Assembly: GCA_002591745.1 (NCBI GenBank)
Contig: PDLQ01000015.1
Span: 1 to 64,000, forward strand
Length of the DNA stretch: 64,000 nt
Reading direction: 5' to 3'
Source: Lewinellaceae bacterium SD302
GTDB lineage: Bacteria > Bacteroidota > Bacteroidia > Chitinophagales > Saprospiraceae
The translations under genes were made by a program, and so were the position numbers. Below are positions 18,911-27,651 of the stretch, one piece after another (position 1 is the first letter of the stretch; each line of letters opens with the position of its first letter). A model generated the notes under the pieces. That model was given only the letters and a program-made list of their open reading frames with translations. It ran no database searches and was not told the origin of the DNA.

Positions 18911-19315
18911 TTACTCTTCCTCATCCGTGGCGCTGAACCCATCGTTGTCTTTCAGAAAGTGGTACCACTTAAGCAGTTTCTTCAAGTCACTATGGTGTAC
19001 ACGCTCGGTGTCGTAATTAGGTAGTACGTCAGCCAGGTATTCGAAAACTTCGTCCTTAGCGGCATTCGCAGCCGGGGCAGGATTATCTTCCTGTTGCTCC
19101 AGCATTCGAGAAAAGACTTTGCGTAGTGGCTCGGCGTCTCCGTCGTCGGTATAGATCGCCATGCTGTCCAGAGGAGCGAACTGGTGCTTGCGTGAAGGAG
19201 CGAAACGGCGTTTACCGTCGGCCATGTTTTCTACGATAAGCCCGCCTTTGCGTTCATTGACCATTGTATAGAGTCCGGGTAATCCGGTAACGGCCAGGAT
19301 GTGATCGATTTTCAT
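18911..19315 (-). CDS. DUF5606 family protein
   Basis: A 134-residue protein typical of Bacteroidota. The N-terminal part (ILAVTGLPGLYTMVNERKGG, VENMADGKRRFAP, DSMAIYTDDG) matches the DUF5606 pattern: a small beta domain followed by a linker and a C-terminal helical part (VLPNYDTERVHHSDLKKLLK). The acidic C-terminus ends DEEE. Its function is unknown, and no membrane segment or signal is present. The start is ATG. Confidence 0.85.
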   Translation of the reverse strand: MKIDHILAVTGLPGLYTMVNERKGGLIVENMADGKRRFAPSRKHQFAPLDSMAIYTDDGDAEPLRKVFSRMLEQQEDNPAPAANAAKDEVFEYLADVLPNYDTERVHHSDLKKLLKWYHFLKDNDGFSATDEEE

Positions 19316-19434
19316 TGGTTTATTTTTTTGTGGCGCGAAGGTATGGTTTTAGTCGGTTAGTAATTGGGGGCGTGATAGTATGGTAGTAGCCGTCCTAACG
19401 TGTTCTAGCATACTATCACGACTTCTATACTAAA

Positions 19435-21105
19435 TTACTCCCTCAACTTTCTCCGTAAGATTTTACCCACGTTGCTCTTCGGTAGTTCATCCCGAAACTC
19501 CACGGCTTTGGGGATTTTGTAGCCGGTCAGTCCTTCGCGGGCAAAGTCGATGACATCCTGTTCTTTAAGCTTGTTGCCCTTACGAACGACGAATACCTTG
19601 ACGACCTCACCAGACTTTTCACTAGGAATGCCGACAGCGGCCACTTCCAGGATGTCGGGATGAGCGGCCAGTACATCTTCTATTTCATTAGGGTAAACGT
19701 TGAAGCCGGAAACCAGGATCATATCTTTCATACGGTCTACAATGCTGAAGTAGCCGGTTTCGTCCATGATGCCAACGTCACCGGTACATAGCCAACCGTC
19801 CTTGATCGTCTTGGCCGTTTCTTCGGGGCGGTTGTAGTAGCCTTTCATCACCTGGGGGCCTTTAATCTGAATTTCCCCGCGTTCTCCGGGTTGGCCGGCG
19901 CGGTTTTCCTCTTCCAGCCAAATGCGCATATCCGTGTTGGGTAATGGAAGCCCGATGGTGCCGATCCGCCCCTTATTTTCGGAAAGCGGATTCATGGAGG
20001 CCACCGGGCTGGACTCGGTAAGGCCGTAGCCTTCACTCAGTGGTACACCGGTCAGTTTTTGCCAGGCTTCGGCCACGGGTTTCTGTACGGCCATTCCTCC
20101 GCCGATGGCGGCCTTGAGGAAACGGAAGTCGAGCTTCTGGAAAGTAGAGTCATTGATCAGGGCGTTGTATAAGGTGTTAACACCGGATAGCACGCCGATC
20201 TTATGGTCTTTGAATGCCTTCGTTACAGTAGAAAGATCACGTGGGTTGGTAATCAGTACGTTCTCGATCCCCATTCCGAAAAGGGCCAGTCCGTTGAAGT
20301 TAAAGGCGAAAATGTGGTACAAGGGGAGTGGACAGAGTGCGGAATAGTCCGGCGCTTCTTCCAGAATCTGGTAGCAGAGCGCCCGCACCATCTGTACGTT
20401 GCTGGCCAGATTACGGTTAGTCAGCATGGCACCCTTGGAGACGCCGGTGGTCCCGCCGGTGTATTGCAGGGCGATTACGGCTTCAGGGTCACGGTTGAAA
20501 TCGGGTAGTGGTTTGCCTTTTCCCTCACTGATGGCGGTGGTGAAATTCACGCTTTCCGGCAAATTATAGGTCGGCACCATACCTTTTACCTTACGTACCA
20601 CGAAATTAACGAGGTGCTTTTTGGCAAAAGATAGCATTTCCCCCAGGCTGGTCACAATCACCGTATGTATGTCGGTGTCCTTGATGATCTCTTCCAGATT
20701 GGACGCAAAGTTTTCGGCAATAATGATCGCCTTAGCGCCGCTGTCGGTAAACTGATGCTTCATTTCCCGCGGGGTGTATAGCGGGTTGGTATTTACAATA
20801 GTGATTCCAGCTTTCAGTGCACCAAACAAGGCGATGGGATACTGCGTCAGATTGGGCATCATCAGCGCCAGTTTATCTCCGGGCTGTAGGCCCCGGTAAT
20901 GCAGGTAGGCTCCAAAGGCGGTCGACAGATCATCCAGTTCCCGGTAAGTGACGTTACGTCCCATACAACTGAAAGCCGTACGCTTGGCATACTTTTTCAG
21001 GGCTTCCTCCACGTAATCGATTAATGACGGATACTTGTCCGGGTCGATGTTGGCGGGAACGCCTTGGGGATATTGGGCTAGCCAGGGGCGCTGGTCGGTT
21101 GTCAT
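19435..21105 (-). CDS. fadD: Long-chain fatty acid--CoA ligase
   Basis: Adenylate-forming enzyme activating fatty acids to acyl-CoA. The 556 residues include the AMP-binding P-loop YTGGTTGVSKGAMLTNRN, the aromatic GYGLTESSPVA motif, TGDVG and DRMKDMILVSGFNVYPNEIE (hinge and A8), and the C-terminal catalytic lysine region PKSNVGKILRRKLRE. Length and motif order fit FadD. It appears to stand alone, with DUF5606 about 120 bases downstream on the same strand. Confidence 0.93.
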   Translation of the reverse strand: MTTDQRPWLAQYPQGVPANIDPDKYPSLIDYVEEALKKYAKRTAFSCMGRNVTYRELDDLSTAFGAYLHYRGLQPGDKLALMMPNLTQYPIALFGALKAGITIVNTNPLYTPREMKHQFTDSGAKAIIIAENFASNLEEIIKDTDIHTVIVTSLGEMLSFAKKHLVNFVVRKVKGMVPTYNLPESVNFTTAISEGKGKPLPDFNRDPEAVIALQYTGGTTGVSKGAMLTNRNLASNVQMVRALCYQILEEAPDYSALCPLPLYHIFAFNFNGLALFGMGIENVLITNPRDLSTVTKAFKDHKIGVLSGVNTLYNALINDSTFQKLDFRFLKAAIGGGMAVQKPVAEAWQKLTGVPLSEGYGLTESSPVASMNPLSENKGRIGTIGLPLPNTDMRIWLEEENRAGQPGERGEIQIKGPQVMKGYYNRPEETAKTIKDGWLCTGDVGIMDETGYFSIVDRMKDMILVSGFNVYPNEIEDVLAAHPDILEVAAVGIPSEKSGEVVKVFVVRKGNKLKEQDVIDFAREGLTGYKIPKAVEFRDELPKSNVGKILRRKLRE

Positions 21106-21182
21106 ATGTAGGCAGAGTTGTTAGAAGTGTTAAGGTATGAAGTTATTGGTTAGTTCGTTATCCGCTTCGCGGGTTTCGTTGG

Positions 21183-21200
21183 TATTGCTACTTTAGCTGA
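21183..21200 (+). repeat. Dispersed element, degenerate copy 7
   Basis: TTGCTACTTTAGCTGA: core 21186-21195 with one mismatch (final A). It runs into CGCTGATCGTC, like the second box seen at 55463-55491. Confidence 0.5.
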
Positions 21201-21234
21201 CGCTGATCGTCCTTCGTCCTCGGAGTTAACTGCG

Positions 21235-21268
21235 GTGATCGTCGCAGGCTCCTCGTAGTTGCTAGCCA
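21235..21268 (+). repeat. 34-bp dispersed repeat, partner of 17782-17815
   Basis: Two mismatches in 34 bases relative to the reverse complement of 17782-17815. It is preceded by a degenerate tandem copy (about 21204-21232), so the fadD-lpxD gap is mostly repeat. Confidence 0.7.
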
Positions 21269-21290
21269 GAATGACTTTTTAAAGGACCTG

Positions 21291-22217
21291 CTATCTCGCC
21301 AGTCTTCTCAAGGTCAGCATTTCCCGGTAGGCTACTCGCTTTTCTACGCATGGCGAGCCAAAGTACACCTTGCCGCCTTCCAGATCATTGCCCACCCCGC
21401 TCTGGCCCAGGATCACCGCGCCGTCGCCGATGGTCACGTTTTGGATCACGCCAACCTGTCCGTAGAGAATACAGTTTGCACCCAGGGTGGTATTGCCGGC
21501 GATGCCGACCTGGGAAGTTAACAGACAATTAGGGCCGATTTTACAGTCGTGGCCGATTTGTACCAGGGCATCCAGTTTGGTTCCTTTTCCGATGACGGTG
21601 GCCGAGGAAACGCCTTTGGCAATACTGCAATTTGGCCCGATTTCCACCTGGTCTTCGAGGATTACGTAGCCACCGCTGGTCCAGGGGATGCGACCTTCCG
21701 GAGTGCTTTTGAAATAGAAGGCCTCGCTGCCAATTGCGGCACCGGGATGTACTATCACACCGTCGCCGATTACCGTGTGTTCACCGATAAAGGCACCTGG
21801 ATAAATATGGCAGTTTTTGCCAATGGTCACATGCTCACTCAGGTGGGCGCCGGCTTCAATGATGGTGCCTTCGCCCACTTGCTGGGTCGCCGAAAATGTA
21901 CCGGATGCCAACGCACGGCTATTCCGCAGCCCCCGATACTTCTTCACGAGTTCATTGTAAACGAAAAATGGCTCGTCCACTACGATGAGTGCCTTGCCGG
22001 CGGGACAAACCTGCTCCTGGTCGATCAAAATGACCGAAGCGGCAGACTCGAGGGTTGGGCGGTAGTACTTATGAAAATCGACGAAGCAGAGATCTCCCTT
22101 CTCTACGTGGTGAATTTCGTTTGCTCCGGTAATCAACAGGCTACCGTCACCGATAAGCCGGCCACCGGCTTGTGCGGCCAGGGCGGCGGCGGTGAGTTGG
22201 GGGTCCTTAATTTTCAA
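21291..22217 (-). CDS. UDP-3-O-acylglucosamine N-acyltransferase (LpxD-type, paralogue form)
   Basis: Left-handed beta-helix acyltransferase of 308 residues with hexapeptide repeats ([40 protein letters not shown]-like) and the active-site region [16 protein letters not shown] with its histidine. The N-terminal domain carries [20 protein letters not shown], typical of a second LpxD-like family in Bacteroidota that is separate from the lpxD of the lpxC-lpxA cluster. It is probably involved in lipid A acylation. The start TTG at 22217 overlaps the end of the SH3 gene by 11 bases, which suggests coupled translation. Confidence 0.85.
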   Translation of the reverse strand: MKIKDPQLTAAALAAQAGGRLIGDGSLLITGANEIHHVEKGDLCFVDFHKYYRPTLESAASVILIDQEQVCPAGKALIVVDEPFFVYNELVKKYRGLRNSRALASGTFSATQQVGEGTIIEAGAHLSEHVTIGKNCHIYPGAFIGEHTVIGDGVIVHPGAAIGSEAFYFKSTPEGRIPWTSGGYVILEDQVEIGPNCSIAKGVSSATVIGKGTKLDALVQIGHDCKIGPNCLLTSQVGIAGNTTLGANCILYGQVGVIQNVTIGDGAVILGQSGVGNDLEGGKVYFGSPCVEKRVAYREMLTLRRLAR

Positions 22218-22800
22218 CGCCTTCCAGTTTACGTTTGTAATAATCCACCCCGGCGCCGAATACCCAGCCTTCCTTGCCTTTCGGGGTCTTGATTTTTATC
22301 CAGGGTTCAGTGGGGGTGATCTGCCCCAGGCTGATGGTGTAGGAGGAATCCGTAACTTCATTGAGGAATTCCACGGCGGTATAAAGATCCAGCCGATCCA
22401 CTTTTCCAAAATTCAGACCGGGACCGGAGCGCACGTTCAGTCCGTCGAAAGTGACGTATAATTTCGTGACCTCCTGACGGATAATTCTTTCTCCCGGCGC
22501 GCGCACGATGCTGTCGCCCAGGGCGGGGATGGTATTGGCGCGTTGCAGCGCTTCGGCACGCAGGCGAGCTTCCTCCTGAGCTGCGCTGACGGCATTGATT
22601 GCCGCTATGCTATCTTCTACCCGCTGTATGCTGTCCAGGTAACTCTGTCTGGCTGCGGCCTCCTGGACCATCGCGTACTCGGCAGCGTCTTCCGCAGAAC
22701 TACAACTGCGCAATGCCCAAATCATGAAGACCAGGGTGCAAAAAGATAGAATGACCAGGCTGACGCGTGAAGTATTAAGTTTTTTGGCTGGTTGTGACAT
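22207..22800 (-). CDS. Membrane-anchored SH3-domain protein
   Basis: A 197-residue protein with an N-terminal transmembrane anchor ([20 protein letters not shown]), an alanine/glutamate-rich helical stretch likely to form a coiled coil (about 50-100) and a C-terminal bacterial SH3 domain ([21 protein letters not shown] to GKEGWVFG). Such domains bind peptidoglycan or partner proteins. The start was set at ATG 22800 (MSQPAKKLN); the longer frame opens with TTG. It overlaps the LpxD-like gene and is divergent from dprA. Confidence 0.85.
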   Translation of the reverse strand: MSQPAKKLNTSRVSLVILSFCTLVFMIWALRSCSSAEDAAEYAMVQEAAARQSYLDSIQRVEDSIAAINAVSAAQEEARLRAEALQRANTIPALGDSIVRAPGERIIRQEVTKLYVTFDGLNVRSGPGLNFGKVDRLDLYTAVEFLNEVTDSSYTISLGQITPTEPWIKIKTPKGKEGWVFGAGVDYYKRKLEGVEN

Positions 22801-22871
22801 AGCACAAAGGTCGATGAAAGAGTAAAAACAAAAATTGAATAAAAATAAAAACAAATACTGACAAAATGATG

Positions 22872-22879
22872 TATCTTTG
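22872..22879 (+). promoter_or_regulatory. Possible dprA promoter -7 element
   Basis: TATCTTTG fits the Bacteroidota consensus TAnnTTTG and lies about 97 bases before the dprA ATG. No clear TTG -33 box is present at the usual distance. Confidence 0.35.
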
Positions 22880-22975
22880 GGGTAGTGCCGGACTATAATT
22901 ATCTCTTTGTGCTCCCCGCCCGTCTCACGGGCTTTGTCTCTTCCCGGCCGTATTTATCTATTCTTGGTATTTTTT

Positions 22976-24073
22976 ATGCATCCCGATACATTACACCGGG
23001 TAGCCCTTAGCCGGGTACCTGGAGTTGGCCCCATTCTAGGAAGAGCGCTCTACACCCATTTTGGCAATGCCGAAGCTGTATTCCAAGCCAGCCCCAAAGA
23101 ATTGAAAGCCCTGGAGGGCGTAGGTGACGGCTTGGTTCGCCAGATCATAGGTGCCCAGACCCTACGCGAGGCAGAAGGCATTTGCCGCTTCGCTGAGCGG
23201 CACCTGATCCGGATTCGTCATTTTTCGGATGTAGACTACCCCGGCCGTTTTGCACGTCGCCCCGGGGCGCCAGCCTTGTTCTACTCTAAAGGTGTTGCTG
23301 ATTTAAATGTGCCGCGTAGTGTCGCGGTCATCGGTACCCGCAAGCCCTCGGCCAGGGGACTTCAGCAAACAGAATTACTACTTTCAGGTCTCCGGGATTA
23401 TGGCCCAACCATTTTCAGTGGACTGGCTTACGGCATTGATATTTGTGCCCACCGTGAAGCCATGCGGGTAGGGCTGCCAACGGTAGGTGTACTCGGCAGC
23501 GGCTTGAACCAGATTTACCCGAGTAGCCACCGGAATACTGCTCACCAAATGCTGGAAAATGGTGGACTGTTAACCACTTATCCTCACTTCACTGGCCCGG
23601 AGCGGGAGCATTTTCCGGCTCGTAATCGATTGGTAGCACTGTTGTCGGATGTAGTAATAGTAATCGAAAGTGAAGAGAAGGGAGGCAGCATCATAACCGC
23701 CAATATGGCCCTGGAACTGGGGAAACCAGTGGGGGCTTTCCCAGGGCGCTTCGATGATCCCAAGTCAGCGGGCTGCAATCGTTTAATCCGCCGGGTAAAT
23801 GGCCATTTGATCGAAGGTGCGTCCGACGTGGCAGCTATTTTGGGCTGGCAAAGTAGCAAGGTGGGCAACCGCCAGGGCAGCTTGTTTACACAACTTAGTG
23901 AACCGGAGCAGCTAATTGTCTCCGAAATCGCTGAAGCCGAAGAACTGGCCCTGGACGAACTGGGCCGAAAACTCTCCTGGCCTAGTGGTCAATTGGCTAG
24001 CCGGCTACTAAGTATGGAATGTAAAGGTTTGATTAAGGTACTCCCTGGTCATCGCTACCGGCTGGCTTATTAA
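22976..24073 (+). CDS. dprA: DNA processing protein DprA (competence recombination mediator)
   Basis: Loads RecA onto incoming single-stranded DNA during natural transformation. The start at ATG 22976 gives 365 residues: an N-terminal helix-hairpin-helix region (LSRVPGVGPILGRALYTHFG, LEGVGDGLVRQII) and the Rossmann-like DprA core (VAVIGTRKPSARGLQQ, SGLAYGIDICAHREAM, VGVLGSGLNQIYPSSH, EHFPARNRLVALLSDVVIVIESEEKGGSIITANMALE split across the fold, GRFDDPKSAGCNRLI). A C-terminal winged helix (LALDELGRKLSWPSGQLAS) closes it. The linker before the winged helix (GWQSSKVG) is a dispersed-element copy. Divergent from the SH3 gene. Confidence 0.95.
   Translation: MHPDTLHRVALSRVPGVGPILGRALYTHFGNAEAVFQASPKELKALEGVGDGLVRQIIGAQTLREAEGICRFAERHLIRIRHFSDVDYPGRFARRPGAPALFYSKGVADLNVPRSVAVIGTRKPSARGLQQTELLLSGLRDYGPTIFSGLAYGIDICAHREAMRVGLPTVGVLGSGLNQIYPSSHRNTAHQMLENGGLLTTYPHFTGPEREHFPARNRLVALLSDVVIVIESEEKGGSIITANMALELGKPVGAFPGRFDDPKSAGCNRLIRRVNGHLIEGASDVAAILGWQSSKVGNRQGSLFTQLSEPEQLIVSEIAEAEELALDELGRKLSWPSGQLASRLLSMECKGLIKVLPGHRYRLAY
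23843..23864 (-). repeat. Dispersed TGCTACTTTG element, copy 8 (in dprA)
   Basis: Core 23849-23858 (minus strand), exact, read as GWQSSKVG in the interdomain linker of DprA. Confidence 0.85.
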
Positions 24074-24074
24074 T

Positions 24075-24082
24075 TATCTTTG
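24075..24082 (+). promoter_or_regulatory. Possible -7 element for alkaline phosphatase gene
   Basis: TATCTTTG directly after the dprA stop codon and 18 bases before the next ATG. It fits TAnnTTTG, but no convincing -33 element was seen. Confidence 0.3.
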
Positions 24083-24099
24083 AGCAAAACTTAGATACT

Positions 24100-25311
24100 A
24101 TGCGTCTTATATCCCTCTTTTATTTTTTCATCATCATCCTTTTTACCAGTTGTCCACCGGCACCTGCTGTAGTCGATAATGACAATGGACAACACGCTGA
24201 GGAGGTAGTTACGGATCTCCCTCCCGTCATTTCCCCCGAAGAAATCGAGAAGCGGATCGAGCGAGAAAAAGCACGCCGGGAAGCAAAAGCTCCCCGGAAC
24301 GTGATCCTGATGATCGGCGACGGAATGGGGGTCAGCCAGATCACTGCCGGCTTGTACAGCAACGGCAACAAACTACAATTGGAGCGCTTCCCGGTTCTCG
24401 GGCTGCACAAATCCTACAGTGGTGATAACCTGGTTACCGATAGTGCCGCCGGAGCAACGGCTTTTAGCGCAGGTGTAAAAACTTACAACGGCGCCATTGG
24501 CGTGGGCATGGATACTATGCCGGTGGAAACCATTCTGGAGAGCGCGGAGGCTAAGGGCATGGCCAGTGGTTTAGTAGCCACTTCGTCCATCGTACACGCT
24601 ACCCCGGCCTCCTTCATTGCCCATAATCCCTACCGGAAGAATTACGAGGCCATTGCCACCGATTTTATGGATACTGAATTCGACCTGCTGATTGGTGGCG
24701 GCAAAAAATTTTTCGATCGCCGGGAAACGGATGAGCGCGATCTGAGTCAGGAATTGAGAAACAAGGGTTATGTTGTCAGCTCTTATTTCGACGAAGAAAT
24801 AGAGGATTTTAAGCCGGAGCCTGGTAGCAACTTTGCTTATTTCACGGCTGACGGTGAGCCATTACCTTACGCTCAGGGCCGTCGCTATCTGGAAACAGCT
24901 ACTCAACTGGCCATCAAGCATCTGGACGAGAAAGGTGGAGAACGCGGCTTCTTTCTGACCATCGAAGGTTCCCAGATCGACTGGGGCGGCCACGCTAATG
25001 AAAGTGAGTATATCATCAGTGAAATGCTGGAATTTGATCGGGCCGTCGGTCAAGCTCTTGATTTCGCGGAGAAGGATGGCAATACCCTGGTCATTGTTAC
25101 AGCTGATCATGAAACTGGCGGCTACGCGATCAATAATGGCTCAAAAATGGGGAAGATCGAACCGGGTTTCAGTTCTGATTACCATACGGCCGACCTGATT
25201 CCTGTCTTCGCCTACGGACCCGGCCAAAGCCTGTTTAGCGGGATTTACGAAAACACCGCTATCTACGCCAGGATGATGGATTTGTTATTCCTGAATCGGA
25301 GTGACCGTTAA
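24100..25311 (+). CDS. Alkaline phosphatase (PhoA family), probable lipoprotein
   Basis: Exported phosphomonoesterase of 403 residues. The signal sequence ends in a lipobox (FIIILFTSC, Cys18). The metal site IGDGMG, the nucleophile in VTDSAAGATAFSAG (Ser115), the IEGSQIDWGGHAN metal-binding segment and VTADHETGGY are all present, as is HTADLIPVFAYGPG with the distal histidine. It releases phosphate from organic compounds at the cell surface. It starts 26 bases after dprA, but the two are functionally unrelated. Confidence 0.93.
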   Translation: MRLISLFYFFIIILFTSCPPAPAVVDNDNGQHAEEVVTDLPPVISPEEIEKRIEREKARREAKAPRNVILMIGDGMGVSQITAGLYSNGNKLQLERFPVLGLHKSYSGDNLVTDSAAGATAFSAGVKTYNGAIGVGMDTMPVETILESAEAKGMASGLVATSSIVHATPASFIAHNPYRKNYEAIATDFMDTEFDLLIGGGKKFFDRRETDERDLSQELRNKGYVVSSYFDEEIEDFKPEPGSNFAYFTADGEPLPYAQGRRYLETATQLAIKHLDEKGGERGFFLTIEGSQIDWGGHANESEYIISEMLEFDRAVGQALDFAEKDGNTLVIVTADHETGGYAINNGSKMGKIEPGFSSDYHTADLIPVFAYGPGQSLFSGIYENTAIYARMMDLLFLNRSDR

Positions 25312-25357
25312 ACCTTCTTGTTCTGGGAGTATCCAAGTAGGGAACAAATGAATAACT

Positions 25358-26296
25358 ATGAAACTCAAATTGCTGGCCCTGTTGGCCCTGATGTTTACTA
25401 GTAGCACTGCTACTTTGTTAGCCCAAAAAGATCACTCCCCTGAACGAGCGGCCCACAAGGAAGCCAGGCAGGAAGTTCGCGAAGAACTGAAAGCGTATCG
25501 CAAAGAGGTCATTCGCCCGGAGATATTGAAAGCCCGACTCAGCCTGGAAACTGAATTGAACGCAGAGGACCGAGCCGAACTCGACCGACTACGTAAAATT
25601 ATGAAAACCCGCCCCCGCCCAGACCGCGAAAATAAATCAGCCGAACGAGCGGATAGAAAAGCCCAACGGGAGGCTCTGCGGGAAAAAACAGCTCAGTGGA
25701 AAGAAGAACACGCCGCTGATCTGCAAACCTTGGATCGTCTGGTAACGAAGTACGACCAGGAGATCACGGCTGCCCAGACAAAACTGAAAGCGTTACAACC
25801 CGAATGGGATGCCCACCGCAAATCCGTCATGGAAAAGCACGGAGTGGATCGTAAGGAAAAAGGAGAGCGTCGTCATCATCGTCACCCCAAACATCGTCAC
25901 GCCGCAGAGGGCCAGGAAGCCGACGATCAGCTGTCCCACGAAGAGAGACATGAACTGCACCGCCGCCGCCGGTTCCTGTTGATGAACCCCGCCAAGAAAG
26001 AAGATAAAGAAGCACAAAAGGCCGTAACTGTATCGGAGTTGCCCATTCAGATGGAGATATTCCCTAACCCGGCCTCGGGCAAAGCTTCCCTTGGTTTGGA
26101 TCTGCCTGAGGAAACGAATTTGCGCTTGTCCGTAATCGACGAAAATGGGCGAACCGTTCTTTCTCTCGGGCGACAAAAATTTGTTGCCGGACAACAGAAT
26201 ATTGACCTAGACCTCAGTGGTTTTAAATCCGGGCGTTATACCGTCCTGGCTACGAATCGAAGCGGTAAGAAATCCGCTTTGCTGATTGTCAATTAA
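25358..26296 (+). CDS. Secreted coiled-coil protein with T9SS sorting domain
   Basis: A 312-residue protein with a signal peptide (LLALLALMFTSSTATLLAQ), a long Lys/Arg/Glu-rich helical region (about 25-210) likely to be a coiled coil, a histidine-rich patch (RRHHRHPKHRHA) and a C-terminal T9SS type A domain (MEIFPNPASGKASLGLDL to SALLIVN). The helical part recalls Spy/CpxP-like proteins, but no specific function can be given. Most of the signal peptide hydrophobic core (STATLLA) is encoded by a dispersed-element copy. Confidence 0.8.
   Translation: MKLKLLALLALMFTSSTATLLAQKDHSPERAAHKEARQEVREELKAYRKEVIRPEILKARLSLETELNAEDRAELDRLRKIMKTRPRPDRENKSAERADRKAQREALREKTAQWKEEHAADLQTLDRLVTKYDQEITAAQTKLKALQPEWDAHRKSVMEKHGVDRKEKGERRHHRHPKHRHAAEGQEADDQLSHEERHELHRRRRFLLMNPAKKEDKEAQKAVTVSELPIQMEIFPNPASGKASLGLDLPEETNLRLSVIDENGRTVLSLGRQKFVAGQQNIDLDLSGFKSGRYTVLATNRSGKKSALLIVN
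25403..25423 (+). repeat. Dispersed TGCTACTTTG element, copy 9
   Basis: Core 25408-25417 exact, read as STATLLA inside a signal peptide. Confidence 0.85.
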
Positions 26297-26338
26297 AACG
26301 GTTTAATCTCCGTTAATCGTCAAAAAGCGACGCTTCGG

Positions 26339-26378
26339 GTCGGCCGGGCTGCATAATTGTGGCCCGGCCGACGTTGTT
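26339..26378 (+). terminator. Hairpin terminator after the coiled-coil gene
   Basis: GTCGGCCGGGC (26339-26349) and GCCCGGCCGAC (26362-26372) form a perfect 11-bp stem followed by GTTGTTTTG. Confidence 0.6.
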
Positions 26379-26454
26379 TTGTACCTTCAACTTGCTTTAT
26401 GGTCGGTTGTATTAACTTAGTGCCGCCAAAATGAGCTAGACAATAGAGATTGAG

Positions 26455-27495
26455 ATGAAAAAAATTGATAAGGAAATGCGCGAAAACCTGGCGAACTGGA
26501 AGTCCATCGTCGGGAAATACCAGAAAGCCGATACGGCGCGCGCAATCGGACAGATGTTCACCAGCTTCGGGCCTTTCCTGGCTTTGTGGGCGGTCATGTA
26601 TCTGAGCTACATTTGGGACTATTCGATCTGGATCACCCTGGGACTTGGAGCGATCAACGCCTTTTTCCTGGTCAGGATATTTATTATTCAGCACGATTGT
26701 GGCCACTATTCTTTCCTGAAGAAGAGAAAGGTAAATGACGCTATCGGCTTTGCCTGTAGCTTTTTTAGTTCCATCCCCTACACTTACTGGTCGCGGGTGC
26801 ACAGCTATCACCACGGTCACACCGGACAGTTAGAGCACCGCGATATCGGTGACATCGACTTTCTTACCGTAAACGAGTATCGTGATCTCGGCAAATGGGG
26901 GCGCCTGAAATACCGTATTTTCCGTCACCCACTGGTACTCTTTGCCATCGTGCCGGCCATCTACCTCGGTGTAGTATTGCGGATGCCCCGCATTTCTTTC
27001 CCGGGCTGGAAGCCGATTCACCGCAAACAGCTGATCAATAACCTGACCTTGCTGGCGGTCTACGTCGGACTCGGATTCTTATTTGGCTGGAAAGCGTTCC
27101 TGATCATCCAGGGTAGCATTCTGTTCTTCTTCGGCATCATCGCCTTCTGGTTCTTCTACGTACAGCACCAACACGAGCACACCTACATGCAGTGGAGCCG
27201 CAACTGGGATTACCTGACCGCTGCCATTAAAGGAGCTACTTTCTACAAGCTGCCTCGTTTTGCTCACTTTTTGACTGGCAACATCGGCTATCATCACATT
27301 CATCACTTGTCCAGCCGCATCCCGAATTACAACCTGCGTCGTTGTGCCAAGGAGAACCCGATCCTGCAACGCTACGTGACTTCCATGACCTTCTTCCAAA
27401 GCTTGCCCATGATGTTCCTGAAACTCTGGGATGAGGAGAAGCAACGGATGATCTCTTTCCGCGAGTTTTACCGGAATGAGGCACGTCTTGCCTAA
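26455..27495 (+). CDS. Fatty acid desaturase (membrane diiron type)
   Basis: Integral membrane desaturase of 346 residues introducing a double bond into acyl chains. The three histidine boxes are HDCGH (80-84), HSYHHGH (116-122) and HHIHH near residue 280, with an additional QHQHEHT. They are spaced by four or more hydrophobic helices. ATG start. Regioselectivity cannot be told from the sequence. It is transcribed toward the YdjM-like gene, with an inverted pair of dispersed elements between them. Confidence 0.92.
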   Translation: MKKIDKEMRENLANWKSIVGKYQKADTARAIGQMFTSFGPFLALWAVMYLSYIWDYSIWITLGLGAINAFFLVRIFIIQHDCGHYSFLKKRKVNDAIGFACSFFSSIPYTYWSRVHSYHHGHTGQLEHRDIGDIDFLTVNEYRDLGKWGRLKYRIFRHPLVLFAIVPAIYLGVVLRMPRISFPGWKPIHRKQLINNLTLLAVYVGLGFLFGWKAFLIIQGSILFFFGIIAFWFFYVQHQHEHTYMQWSRNWDYLTAAIKGATFYKLPRFAHFLTGNIGYHHIHHLSSRIPNYNLRRCAKENPILQRYVTSMTFFQSLPMMFLKLWDEEKQRMISFREFYRNEARLA

Positions 27496-27553
27496 GTAAG
27501 CATTACGCTCTTAGGCTGATCTTACTGGAAAGCACACTTTAGTTTTTCATATA

Positions 27554-27572
27554 CACTGCTACTTTGAAGTCC
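27554..27572 (+). repeat. Dispersed TGCTACTTTG element, copy 10 (left arm of hairpin)
   Basis: Core 27557-27566 exact. Forms a perfect 16-bp stem with copy 11. Confidence 0.9.
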
Positions 27573-27582
27573 AAATAATTAT

Positions 27583-27600
27583 GGCTTCAAAGTAGCAGTG
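27583..27600 (-). repeat. Dispersed TGCTACTTTG element, copy 11 (right arm of hairpin)
   Basis: Core 27588-27597 (minus strand), exact. Confidence 0.9.
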
Positions 27601-27651
27601 TTCGTTTATAGCTGGTGTGGAGATGAGGCTCACATAAATAAAGCCTACCCA

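Larger units (their letters stand above)
27554..27600. terminator. Inverted element pair, probable bidirectional terminator
   Basis: CACTGCTACTTTGAAG (27554-27569) and CTTCAAAGTAGCAGTG (27585-27600) are perfectly complementary, with a 15-base AT-rich loop. It sits between the convergent desaturase and YdjM-like genes. No long T tract follows. Confidence 0.6.

Noticed and set aside
27554-27600. TACTTTG in the dispersed word as the Bacteroidota promoter -7 box
   Set aside because: The consensus is TAnnTTTG; the word has one base too few between TA and TTTG. Copies lie on both strands, at gene ends and inside genes, not mainly before starts.
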